A DNA stretch of 64,000 nucleotides from Hetaerina americana (taxonomy: Eukaryota > Arthropoda > Insecta > Odonata > Calopterygidae): assembly GCA_022747635.1 (NCBI GenBank), contig JAKTNV010000001.1, forward strand, positions 35,483,851 to 35,547,850. Direction: 5' to 3'. A program made the translations under genes and the position numbers. Shown in pieces: positions 23,263 to 34,354 of this stretch (within the stretch, counting starts at the first letter, position 1; every line of letters starts with the position of its first letter). The notes beneath the pieces are model-generated. The model did no database searches. It was not told the DNA's origin and saw only the letters and a list, made by a program, of their open reading frames with translations.

Positions 23263-23646
23263 TCTTGCACAAAATTTTGCATAATGCAGATGGTGTTTAA
23301 CAATTTCATGAACAATTGTTCGAGAAACATTGGGAAAATGCTCACAGATGTCATCAATTGTGACGCGCCGATCGTTCCTCACGAATTCGTCAACTGAGCT
23401 CACCAGTTGGTCTGTAATGACAGACGGTCTCTCCGAACGCTCATCGTCGTGTGTGTTCCCCCTCCCCATGTTGAAGTTGCGACACCACCGCCGAACAGAC
23501 GACTCGTCCATTACATTGTCTCCATACACCTCCTTTAATTGGCGATGAATATCACATGGGCGAACGTTTCTTGCATTGAGGAATTTAATCACTGCCCTCA
23601 CTTCACAACTGGCGGCGTTCTCAATTTTTTTAAACATTGTAAACAA
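23242..23646 (-). pseudogene. Mariner transposase amino-terminal DNA-binding region
   Basis: The frame starts at an ATG at 23644-23646 and runs 135 codons. Residues about 8-60 form the first helix-turn-helix (EVRAVIKFLNARN..., IHRQLKEVYGD, SSVRRWCRNF). Residues about 62-75 are a linker with RSERPS in place of the common GRPR-type motif. Residues about 95-130 form the second helix-turn-helix (TIDDICEHF, SRTIVHEIVKHHL), followed by ARWVPR near 128-132, the clamp-loop region that normally precedes the catalytic domain. The usual protein is about 345 residues; here everything after WVPR is deleted. No internal stop or frameshift precedes the deletion, which fits a young copy. Confidence 0.93.
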
Positions 23647-23765
23647 TCACAGAAACAACACAGGCAATGCTAGCGTCACGCAACTTGGCTCAGAGAAGGC
23701 AGACAAGCCACTGAAGCTATCTGACCTCGTCCAGCGGCTACTCGCGTCGTCAGCACTTCATGCGG

Positions 23766-23800
23766 CACGAACGGGTACTACTTTCCGGATGACCCTCGTA
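23766..23800. repeat. Mariner right terminal inverted repeat
   Basis: Exact reverse complement of 23044-23078, ending in the target TA. Confidence 0.95.
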
Positions 23801-23804
23801 TCTT

Positions 23805-26120
23805 CGGTTACGAAATTCACCCACTGGCATGCTCGTTAATTACCGACGTCGCCTTTCTGTGCGTCTCTCTGTGTTGGAATGGGCGTTCAATCGCTGTCAA
23901 GTGAAGTCGGAAATATAAAAAAAAGACTTAGAGAGAACCACTTCTTGCAGAGAATACACAAGAATAAAAGGAACTTTTTTTCAACTCAGTAATTTGAAAA
24001 AATATGGAGGTCATTTTGAAGAGTGTGAAATCTTTATGTCTATTCGTTACATTTAACGATTACCTATTATAGAAACTAATCCACAACTGATATAGAATTT
24101 GTTTTCAGAAGTTAATACCTCGTGATGCGGACGGTGTGTTTATTCCTCTAGCTTGTTTTTTTTCATGCAGCTGTCGCGAGTTCGTGTAACTCATTTCACC
24201 TCTTGATTATGCATACGAGTCGCTAACGACTTCATCTGTTAGCAAACCTCTAAGTGAGTAAGCACATGGAAGTTATGCATTTTAAGCGAAACGTGATAAT
24301 TTAAATAGATAAAAAATCTGGTTAAGGACGTCAAGGGCGGCAAAAAAGTAATAAAAATATTGCAAACAACCACTGGGATCGAAATGAAATATCACATGCA
24401 TTTAAGTTGCACTCATCGCCTCCTTCAATGTAGGGCGCTTATGTCTTGTTTCAAAAAGGATTCGAGTTAGTTGCTTGGCCAGTAAGCAGACATCAAACCC
24501 GGGCGCAAGTACCAACTCCGAAAAATCTATGAATACGGAAGAATTGCACCGAAAAATTTCATGTTATTTAAAACCATGAATTTTAAAGGAATAACAAATG
24601 TGTCAAAATATGGATAAAATCAGACATTCAAGAGCATCGTGACATTAAAGAGGTCAGTGTTGTGGAAAATGAAATCCTGATCGAAAAATGTTTATTACAT
24701 GCCGCCTCTTGAACCATACAGAACCATTTTCATTTATGTTACCGATTAGCCCTTTCACAAGACATATTAAAAAGAACAGTCCTGAAATCATGAATTCAAA
24801 TGATTGATTTCAGGATATTATAGACAGTACATGGAGAGTATTTTTTAAAGTTGGCGGGACAGAATGCAACTCGCGTTTCCGCGTTGAATGCACTGAATTA
24901 GCCCTTTCTCGCATCGGGTATACCTTCGCAGTTCAAAACTGCTCCTTTATTGAACGAACAAATTTCTCTCCAATACCCTTATCCACTTCAATTGCATCCA
25001 CAATCGAACCCCAGATAGAAGAGGAAAAGCATCAAGAAAAGGACGCAATCAATACTCTGGTGTGCTAAAAATACTGAAGAGGAAGTGAACATTCATAGAC
25101 AGAGCTATCCCTGTGTACCTCTTTTGCTCATCCACGCCCATTGAATCAGTAACACACTTTTATTTAGCCGGGAGAAATGCTCCTCGATGTTCTTACAAAC
25201 GCCTGCTTATCAATAAGAGGCTTTTACTACGAGGAACAGCCCTTGATTTCTGATCAAAAGTAGCCATAAGCTCTTTTTCTATACCCTTTTCCCATACATC
25301 CCAGCCACTTTTCGTTTTGTAGAGCGAGTCACTACCTAAGTATGAGGGTGGAGACGTAACAAAATTCAAATGGAAAAATATTTGCTACGGGTTTCGTAAG
25401 GTAATTGTAAATATTTTTCTTTAGAGTGCCCTTTTAGGTGATATGCTAATAAAAATATGCAGGACGAGACACGTACGAAGTTGGAGTAGTTTAAGAACTG
25501 AGGGTAATTGTAACAAAACACGAGTCATACTAACCGTGGAGAGTTTTTAAGAGTTGAAAAAGTGAGGAAAACAATCGAGAGAATGATTAGTAATGATTTT
25601 AATGGCAAAACGTTATTTTTTTGACGTCAACTAAAATAAAAAAACTTTATGATCATCGGAATATACCTGGGAATTATTTAAACTCTATATTATTTTTATT
25701 CCCTGAGAAAGTAAAACACTCGGAATATACATTTGTATATGTACATCAACGGTACATCGGTGGTAGGTATATATCAACTGGATTGGGTTAAGAAGTTTCT
25801 CTGAAGAGGAGGTATTCGTTGGCTCGGAACTTATGGTGGGAATCACTGGGGACTGCCAACCTTTCCAAGCTGCCATTATGGGAAGAGTATTGGTGCAACA
25901 AACCAGTGTGAATAAAAAACCAGCACGTTATATGCGCCATTTCAAATATTTGGACGTCATTACGTGCATGCGTAACATGGTCTTATCACTTCCCGGAATG
26001 CCCATTGAACTAGTCATGTTGCCATGGAATCGATGATATTTTGGATTTAGACCGTCACCTGGACTTGTCAGAGGAGATTCACTGGCTGTGGAAGACGAGG
26101 ATTTTTATTCAGGGGACAGT
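23805..26120. other. Intergenic stretch, nothing recognised
   Basis: AT-rich; only short frames and no clear repeats. Confidence 0.45.
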
Positions 26121-26129
26121 TCATAGAAA

Positions 26130-27010
26130 AACGAATGGAAATTCTCGCTCCCATACGATTGCCGAATTGCCGAAGAACACCCAAAGAAAATTTGCGAGCA
26201 CCTTCCGCTGAATGGGACTGCGCAACTTTGACTAATTCCCGCTTTCTTCGAGAGTGCAATAACGCGCACTCCGCTCTTTCCTCAACCTCCCCCGACACCT
26301 ATTACCGACCTTCCGACCCTCGACATTGAATGACCCAAGCTGTCGTGCGAGTTTCCCACAATTACTGTTACTGCCAATTGAACTCGCCAAATTGTCGGCA
26401 AGTGGGTGTTCCTCCGGCGCGGCGGATGGCCCCGTCTTTCTCTCTCCCTTGGGGCGGCCGACGACGGCGGCGGGCCCGCTTACCTCCCCTCTCCCCTCCC
26501 CGACCTAGGTCCACCGCCGATGCAGGCTTCCCAACCTCCCGCCCCACTCCCTTCGCGCATGTCTGGCGGTGACGCACGGCTCCGGACCCCGGGGCCGGCG
26601 AAGAGAGGGGGGGGGAGCCGCTGGGGTAGGGGTGCTAGGGAGAGTTCTGGGGTTGAGGTGGTAGGGGTAGAGGACACTTGGCTGGGAGAGGGGATACTTA
26701 CTAGGGAAAGGGGCAGTTACTTGGGGATGGGCTACTTAGTTTGGGATGGGAAACTTAACTTGGAGGAAAGGATTCTTAGTGGAGGGAGGGGATACTTAGT
26801 TGGGGCAGAGAGTACTTCTTTGGAAAAGGGATACTTAACTGGGCAGGCAGCTTGCTTAATTGAGAGGGGGGAGATGGGGGGGGGGGGAAAGGACGCCTTG
26901 CGAAATGACTGGGTCGCGCGGCGCGAAAGAATCTTTACCGTACCAAGAGGCAGTATGGTCTGTTTGCTCCGCGTTATGAGACGCCACATTCGTTTCGTTG
27001 TTAAGGGACG
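26130..27010. other. GC-rich patch containing a degenerate minisatellite
   Basis: GC/CpG-rich from about 26390, with G runs near 26606 and 26876-26888. A 208-codon plus frame (26406-27032) spans it, but its second half is simply the translation of the minisatellite at 26640-26895. The minus strand and other frames are equally open, so I do not call a gene. Confidence 0.45.
26640..26895 (+). repeat. Degenerate G-rich minisatellite
   Basis: A G-rich phrase related to GGGGATACTTAGTTGGGG recurs about every 25-35 bases (for example near 26693, 26720, 26752, 26790, 26835), with ACTTA/ACTTG spacers between AGGGG blocks. One frame reads repeated peptides such as GILTRERGSYLGMGYL and GRGYLVGAES. Units differ in length and sequence, so the array is old. 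Confidence 0.7.
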
Positions 27011-27039
27011 CCACATTACTGCTCCAACTTAGCTAGCTA

Positions 27040-28590
27040 GCTTCTCCCTTCTGTTATTTCCCACAATCTCTCCTGAATACCGGGCAAGTTTGGCGTCGAA
27101 GTTCGTTTGGAGCTCGGTTCCCATTTGAGTATGAAGCCGTGACGCCGTCTTGTTTATCCTTGAAGCTTCTTTCAAATTAGGATGATAAGACTATGGAGGA
27201 AGCAATTTTTTCAATGCACATAGTCAGAAATTCCGCGGACTGATACCAATTCTATTTTGAACATTGGCATTTATATTTCCGAAATGGCTCAGATCCGAAG
27301 GGTTTTGTCTCATTCGTCTGAATTTTCTAAGCAATAATGAAAAGAAGTACTTGGAGTGGAAACAATTGAGAATTTACGATTCCTCACCGCTAATTACAGT
27401 GGTGATAAATAATAATAGTATGAGAGAAAAAGCGCGGTAAAAATAATGAAAACGCGGACTCTTGAAACGAAATGGAGTTCAGTAGATGACATCTGTATCA
27501 ATATTGCTCGCTACATTTGAATTTTTTGAATAAAAAACCTCTGGAAAGATTTAAGTCATACTACTTAATATAGTTATGAAATTTTTAGTTCACTTGATAG
27601 ACACTAAACCATGATGAAAATCGTTTAAAATTATGATCTTTTCTAGAAAAAATGTTTCAACTCGCTTGACACAGTTTGGTTCGTCTCATGGTAGAAATTA
27701 TGCAACGAATTTCGTCATTTATACATGTTTCGATCACTTATTTCAGCTCATATTTTACCAGTAACCATTTTGGAATGGTGGAACAAGTTAAATCCCCTCT
27801 CCTCCCCAAGAAAGTTAGAACCAACGAAAATTTTTCATCAGGGTGCAAATTGTGGTATTTTTATACAGTGTCAAGTTGTTAAATGTATGGAGGGAACTTT
27901 CTAGGATTTCCGAACTGTAATATAATATGAATGCAATTTATTTTAATCCCGAGGAGAAATTGATTGAGTAATTTGACGAATATTTTTCGAAGAAAGTGTC
28001 TTTTCTAACTTCATATTGCCGACGGTTAAATCTTAAGATTTTTTCGACTCATACTGTCTCCCATATATCTTGATATGGCAACAATTCATGTCTGATGGAA
28101 GAGTTAACTGGCGCAACATTGACCCATTAAGTTCCTCGCCCATCCCCGAAATAATGGCACTGCGACGTAAATGCCTATAATTTTCAAGGACTGCTTTTAT
28201 GGCGACTCCAGGCCTAAAAGTTTTATTCGCATATAAATGTGTAAGCACAAGTTTAAACGGAAGGGCAATCATATCATTTACCTCTATATGAGATTAAATA
28301 ATAGGTTTGGAATACACTGCGGAATTATTACACCTTCGATACCGAATGAGAATGTAAGGCATCTCTTTACCCCATTCTCTTTAGTCAACTCCGACGGCAA
28401 GGCACAGAGCAATCATTATTTCACGTAATTTACTCGCCGATTACAAAGAATCCTCTTATGGGAAATGACGAAACTTTCACCGGGCGTAGAGCACACACTC
28501 TTATACCTCCAATCTCGTTCCTCGGAACCACAAACATTCCTCGAGCTCGCTCGAGTGTGATCAGTCTGCGGGACGGAATATAAATATGAA
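27040..28590. other. Intergenic stretch, nothing recognised
   Basis: AT-rich, without protein-like frames or repeats that I can identify. Confidence 0.45.
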
Positions 28591-28599
28591 AGGGCAGAG

Positions 28600-29260
28600 C
28601 GTGGAACCTTATTCCCCACTTGAGTGGAGGTAATCGATGCTCAATACGGGGAAATCATGAATTGAAAATCACCATATGAGTCCCGATGCGTCCCGGCCCT
28701 TTGATCATTGTGTTATAGTCGGAGGGGCGCTCTCGGTCGGCGAAGGAAGCTCTCTCTCTCCCGCACCTTCTTTCCCGGAACGGGATAGGGGAGGTATGGT
28801 CATATTTTTTCCTTCTGCGATCCCACTGGCGCTCGCGAATATATCTTGTAAAGATCTGTGCACTACCGAAGCCATTATTTCTCGTATCAAATGACGACGC
28901 AATTACGGGCACGGTGAGAGCGAGCCCCACGCCAGTTGAAGGGATTTAAATTTTTCCACCAGCAAAATTAAAAAAAACTTTCTGCATCCACATAATGGAA
29001 TCGTGGTGCGACGCCGAGGGTGGCGCCCGATGTGAGTGAGTGCGTGTGTGTGTGTTTGAACACCTTGTTGCGCTGAGGAAGTTTCGCACGAAAAGAAAAA
29101 GCATCGTCGGCGATGCAAATTAAGTCGATCACGGTGAATCACTTTTTGAGGCGCCGCCCGCCTGCCGGTGGATTCGCAGAGGGAGGGGGGGTAAGGAAGG
29201 GCCGGAGAAACCCGAGGAAAATTGGCTAATCTCCTCTCCAGATGGGGCGACTCAACGAGT
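28600..29260. other. Moderately GC-rich segment with (GT)n
   Basis: Mixed composition with several CpG-rich pieces and a (TG)n/(GT)n tract at about 29035-29055. Candidate regulatory sequence; nothing specific. Confidence 0.3.
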
Positions 29261-29269
29261 TAGGGCTAA

Positions 29270-30250
29270 GGGGGTCGACTATTCTTCCTTAGAAATCGGC
29301 CTGATACCATCTGTGATAACACCGCGTGCGGAGAAAAACATTTAAATCTCCCCCTTGTGGCATCCTTTGGATAAATAATCTTCGAGGGAAACGGTAGCAT
29401 CGTAATCATTACCCATCTACCTGAGGAGAAGAATATTTTTTCCCTTGTAAATTTTAAGCATGATTTACTCGACGGAACTAAATGCTTCTCCGGCTTCGGA
29501 GGAGGTTTAAGACACCCAAATTTAACGGTCTTAAATTCGAATAAATTCATCAAATGCTCGCGTCTGAAAAGAGCATTTGGAGTCGTGACTCTGCGATTAG
29601 CTGGCGCTCCGGACCTCCCACACTTCGCGGCGTCAGATGATGCATGCATACACGAAATCGTTTTGAAAATGCATGCATGGCCATTTTTGGCCCAACTCGA
29701 GGCATGGCGCCTTACATACTGTTCCCGAGGTAACTTACTCTTTTATTGCAAATTTTTTTTCAAATACCTTTTAAGAATAAAAAGCACGACCTTGCATATC
29801 GTTGCCCAATTCTTCGGCAAACATTGGAGACCGAGGAAAGACGAATTTTCATCCGAGAGCATCGCGAAGGAGACACTCCATAGCAATCAGGATTATAAGA
29901 CTAAAGAGGCTAAGGATTAAGACCACGTCACCTGGCGTATTACACCACCAACGTCAAAGCCGCACTTCATATTTTGTTTGAAAATTTGAAGCTAAAAGAC
30001 CTTGAGCAGGATCGACTTTGATCAAACGAGTATAAAACCTTTTAAATGATAACGCTCTAGAGAACCACTCAAGACGAAACACAGAAATAACAGTTCTAAT
30101 CCCTCGGCTAAGTTGGAGAAAATTATATTTGTCCATTCTAAGTGCCACGAACGGGGCGCGGAACTTATCGTCAACGGCTTAGAAGAAAAACATGTAACCA
30201 GAGTGTCCTAATATTTGTCACTTGGGTGGAAATAGAAAATGTTAGGTCGA
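29270..30250. other. Intergenic stretch, nothing recognised
   Basis: Frames of 111-127 codons exist on both strands (29266-29649 minus, 29585-29920 plus) but have no motifs. A small repeated GATGCATGCATAC/AAATGCATGCATG lies at 29636-29680. Confidence 0.35.
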
Positions 30251-30259
30251 TAACAATCA

Positions 30260-31270
30260 ACGAAGGACCCGCTTAAACAAGAGACTTTCACACTCGAATA
30301 GGGACAGATCTCGAGAGGACTTCCGATCACCGGTTTCAAACAAGTAGAGGAGCCCTAAGTTGATTTCTCGGAGATCCCGACGGAAACCCGAGGAGACCGA
30401 AGCGCGGAAGATCCCGCGCCGCCCGACAACGGTCGCCACTCCGACGCTAATGCGAAATCAAGTCTCCGCTCGGCGGACGGAATCGGGCAGGGGGGAGGGA
30501 GCGTAGGGATTATTATAGCAACGACTCGCGGAGAATTCAACCTCACCAGAGGACGGAAACCAAGAACCGCGACTGGTATTGCGACTTGTGGAGAGACACG
30601 CGCCCGGGTGTTCGGGGGAGACATCTAAGAAGGGAATCAGTTGACGGTGACGGATGAAGAGGGCGGCACGCGGGGTGGGAGGTTAGGGGTGTGACGAGGG
30701 GAGAGGGAGAAGGAGAGTGGGGGAGGGTGCAGAAACGACGACGAGCACGACGAGCCGTGCTTCGGACCGAAATCTCCTCCGCCGCTCCCCAAATCTTCCT
30801 CCTCCCCCCTCCCTTCCGTTTTTTGCTCGCCGCATCGCGGAAGGGACGGGGCTCGGGATCGAGTCGAAGTCCACTGCCCATAACGGGAGGAAGAGAACAC
30901 GGATTTGGTTTTAGCGGCGCGGATGCTAATGGAAGAGGGGGCCGGGAGATGCCATTGGTGGGGACGTGAGGGTTTTGCGGGGAAGGAGACGGATCGGAGC
31001 GAGTGGGTCCGCTTCTAATTACTATGCCGCCCGGGGTGCGTCACTTTCTTGCGCATTCAAAACACGAGCACCGCGGGCTCCCCGCCGCAGGGGACTGCCG
31101 AGTAGTTAGCCTCCGATGTGGGCACCGTGTGCGAAGCCCAAGTGGGTAGGTGTATGTGAGGGAATGACGCCGGTCTCGATATTTCTCGGCATCGCGGCAG
31201 TCTAAGACGGCTCGATTAGGAGGATTTAACGACAAACGCGAAACGAAATGGGAACTCCACTCCAAATTAT
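30260..31270. other. GC/CpG-rich patch
   Basis: About 1 kb of GC- and CpG-rich sequence with GAGG/GGGA-rich and CGACGACGAGCACGACG stretches. At least five overlapping frames of 60-112 codons in different registers argue against any one being real. Candidate promoter or enhancer. Confidence 0.4.
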
Positions 31271-31274
31271 GTTG

Positions 31275-33050
31275 ATCGTACGCGTGAGGTGAAATCTCCA
31301 GGATATCTCTTCAGGATCACGTGCTCGATTGCACGGCTTCGAAATTTTTACCAGCTGTAGTATAATTACCTCCCTCTTAGAGCCTTATCTGGGAACATAA
31401 ATCTGCCAGGCTGAAAATCGGCACAAAAGCGGTTGGTTGCAATTTGCAAATCGCTCTATCTATCATCGCTCAAATTGGAGATAATCAATAGAAATCACTT
31501 GTGCGACCCATAAATTAAATTCTTCCCTTGTAAGGGACGCTTTCCTTATAACTCACTGTTTTATTTTCCCACATTTGAAAATTAATTTAGTTCATGCTTC
31601 ATCATCGCATACATTTCTCTTTATGCATATGGCTACTTTAATATTCCTATGCCATGTAATGAACATCCAAATGGATACCATTTAAGGTAATGGTTACTAT
31701 TGTTGAATGTCAACCTACTACTCCTATAAAATATATGCTTAAAATCAAAAGCTTAAAAGGAAGAACATAATGACCCTCAATGTAGAACTAATGGTCCATT
31801 AATATCTCCGTTATTGGAAGTGTATTTCCCGGTAACTAAGGAACAAATAACAACCGACCGCGTAATTCTGACACACAAAACATTTACAACGCTTGTAGTT
31901 TTGGAAGACAGGGATTGCAAGTCTAACAAAAATTTGTCATGTACGTTATACCTCAATGCTGAAACAAGTACTGCAACAAAAAAGTTTTAACACTACTATT
32001 TTGTGGTTGCTTTTCAAAATCAAGACTTTCAATCTCCGAGTGTAACCTGAAACTACATTAAGGGTAGGTGAATTTTCGGAAAAAATCACCCAAGCACATT
32101 GAGTCATGTCTGATTGCATATGTAGAACACTGCTGACGGATGAGTGGGAAACGCGATGAAAGCATTTCGTAAGTGAGACAAAACAACACATTCCCATTCA
32201 TGCTGCTTATACTCTCGATAGTCGTGGTTGATTGAATTTTTATAGGATGCCTTTTACCCAACCAGGACAAGGCTCAACAGTTTTTTTTTCTTAGCTCCAG
32301 TCATTAGTCGAATAGTGTACCTTCGCAAGAAGTATGACCGGTCCAGGCGGTTGGTATGAGACCGAGTGAAATAAGGACACAAACTGCCTGAATATGCCTA
32401 TTTATTGAGACGTCTCCTGTGATTTATTTCGTGGTCGTAAATTTTCGCGAGTAGGGTAGATTAGGGCTACACATGCAAGGGCGGGGGAAGAAGGGATGAG
32501 GAGAAACCGCACCCCGAATGCCGACCACCTTTCTCATTTACGATTAGATTTGATTGATTATGACCAGGGAGGCTCGTTTGCGACGGATTTGACAAAATGT
32601 AGGTCATCCGAGGGCCGACAGATTTTATTGCTCTCCCCCACCCTTACCCTCCCCGCGCGCTAATGTGGACGGCATTTTCCACGGGTCGAATCATATTTTA
32701 CCCATGCGAAGGGTTAAGGAGACTCTCTCGGCCTGCGACAAGCGCGACGGAACTCTGGACTCGACCGAATGCAGGCACAACGACGAGAGCGAGGTAATTG
32801 AACGGTTCGGATCCGAGCATTACGCGACTTAAGAAATGAAATTGCATTCTCATTTCGATTTGATAATCATTTTTCGCAAAATGCCGCAAGGATAATTAAA
32901 CTTCCCATGTGCACGTGGTGAGACATCGGAAAAAAAATCTTGACCTATCATTTACTTGGGACGGGATCAAAGTATACCCACGCTCTTTGAGTTATCCGTA
33001 GTCTAGTCATTTGAACGTCTGAGCACGTAAACCATTTCGGTGCGCAAGTG
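31275..33050. other. Intergenic stretch, little recognised
   Basis: AT-rich apart from a modestly GC-rich piece at about 32480-32780. No gene or repeat recognised. Confidence 0.4.
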
Positions 33051-33059
33051 CCTCAGGTT

Positions 33060-33660
33060 ATCAGCTGCGATCTCTCCATTAATTAAAGGTTCACTGCAGT
33101 TTCATTGGTCGGAAGAGTGAAAGCGGCCGGGATGGAGAGGCTGAATGAGATTCATAGGGGATAAGTGACGAGGGGAGCGGTGATATAAAAGTTGGAAGGA
33201 ATGGCCGACTCCGAGGGAAAATGGTTGCATTAAGATTTACCCTTTTCCTCGAGACGGAGCTCGGTGCGCAATACTGCGAATGCAAATGAGCGTTCGGTAT
33301 GAGGGAGTAGGGTGGGACGAGCACGAATATTCATATTTCAGCGGGCTCTTAACCAGTGCGCAAAGCATAAACAAACTCACCCGTCTAGTTTCATTCACTC
33401 CGTTATTGCCATTCGGACGCGTAACGCACATTCGACTCAACCGCGGAGTTTCTATTCTTTAAGGACGGTTTTTCCATGTAGGAAGGAAAATGTGTGCAGG
33501 GCTCAATTAATAACGTTCCATATCTGGGAACGACTGAAGTTGGAGAGTCCTACTCATATTAAAGACTCGGAAGGTTTATCTGGGTTCAACTCGGGTAATC
33601 CGTTGAGCGTTAATATTCACACGAGCAATTTGTACGCAACGCAATGGTGAAGGTACGACA
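33060..33660. promoter_or_regulatory. Mixed-composition segment with TATA-like box
   Basis: TATAAAAG at 33184-33191 matches a strong TATA box and is followed by CpG-containing sequence on the plus strand. A 112-codon plus frame (33312-33650) has no motif. There is no clear initiator at the right distance, so a promoter is only a possibility. Confidence 0.15.
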
Positions 33661-33872
33661 GGAGTTGCAAGCAGACTCGGGTCAAAAGTTAATACGTTAT
33701 TTAAGTTGAACAGTTAATTTTTCGACTAATCTTTAGGTTAAATCTTTATAAGATTATTCTATTCACTTTTCAAAGCAAAACATTAGTTGGATACAAAAAA
33801 CGTCGGCCCATATATGCCTAAGGATTCGGAATGAGACGTCTAGGATGAGTTTTGACATTTTTTCCGAAAAAT

Positions 33873-33892
33873 TTGTAAAAATATTTTTACAA
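33873..33892. repeat. Perfect 20 bp AT palindrome
   Basis: TTGTAAAAATATTTTTACAA is its own reverse complement. Confidence 0.9.
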
Positions 33893-34099
33893 GTTCATTT
33901 TTCATTTGAAAAATTGACAATTTCTTAGGAGTATACATAAGTGTCATAGATTAACTTGATAATTAGTTTAAAATAAATTCTAATTAACTTGGCTGAAATT
34001 AATTTTATCCTGGAAGTGTTGATTTTAACTTAATTCAGCAATGAGGAAGCGACCTACAACTTGGCTGAAAATTACGTTGACAGTCTACTTCAAAATACT

Positions 34100-34350
34100 A
34101 TGGCCTCCGACTTGAATACTTCACTTTACGAAATGTGTGCAAACACCGGCAAAGAATTAATTACACTCTCGTGTCCCATGCTCGCGAAAAAATATGCACA
34201 TGCATTTCCAGCGTTCTAATCGCTCGATCGCAGCGTTTCAAGTTGCTCGATTTTTACAGGAGGATACTTGAAAATACTTCTCACCCGGTCAACCTGATTC
34301 GATTAATCTCCGACTTAAAGAGTCGAAACCGGGAGTTAACTCTTGGACTT
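34100..34350 (+). repeat. Interspersed repeat family R3, copy 1, with hammerhead-like end
   Basis: Homologous to 36481-36800. Shared blocks are TATGGC.TCCGA.TTGAA, TTTACGAAA, TGTGCAA.CAC.GGCAAA, CTCGATTTTTAC, AATACTT.TCACCCG, then AAAGAGTCGAAACCGG. The end (34293-34332) reads CCTGATTC, then GACT-loop-AGTC, then GAAACCGG, similar to a hammerhead core but with the CTGATGA block altered. The 72-codon frame across it is not protein-like. Confidence 0.6.
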
Positions 34351-34354
34351 TAAA

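Larger units (their letters stand above)
23044..23800 (-). mobile_element. Internally deleted mariner element with perfect 35 bp TIRs
   Basis: The termini 23044-23078 and 23766-23800 are perfect reverse complements over 35 bases (counting the TA at each end). The TA pairs at 23044-23045 and 23799-23800 are the duplicated target typical of Tc1/mariner elements, leaving an element of about 753 bp against the usual 1.3 kb. Between the repeats, the minus strand encodes the transposase amino-terminal DNA-binding region joined out of frame to the extreme carboxy-terminus. The catalytic core is missing. Perfect TIRs and clean flanks suggest a recent deletion derivative that could be mobilised only by a transposase supplied from another copy. 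Confidence 0.95.

Noticed and set aside
26406..27032. 208-codon plus-strand open frame, the longest in the window
   Set aside because: Its second half is the translation of a degenerate minisatellite and its first half is GC-rich DNA open in other frames too. No domain.
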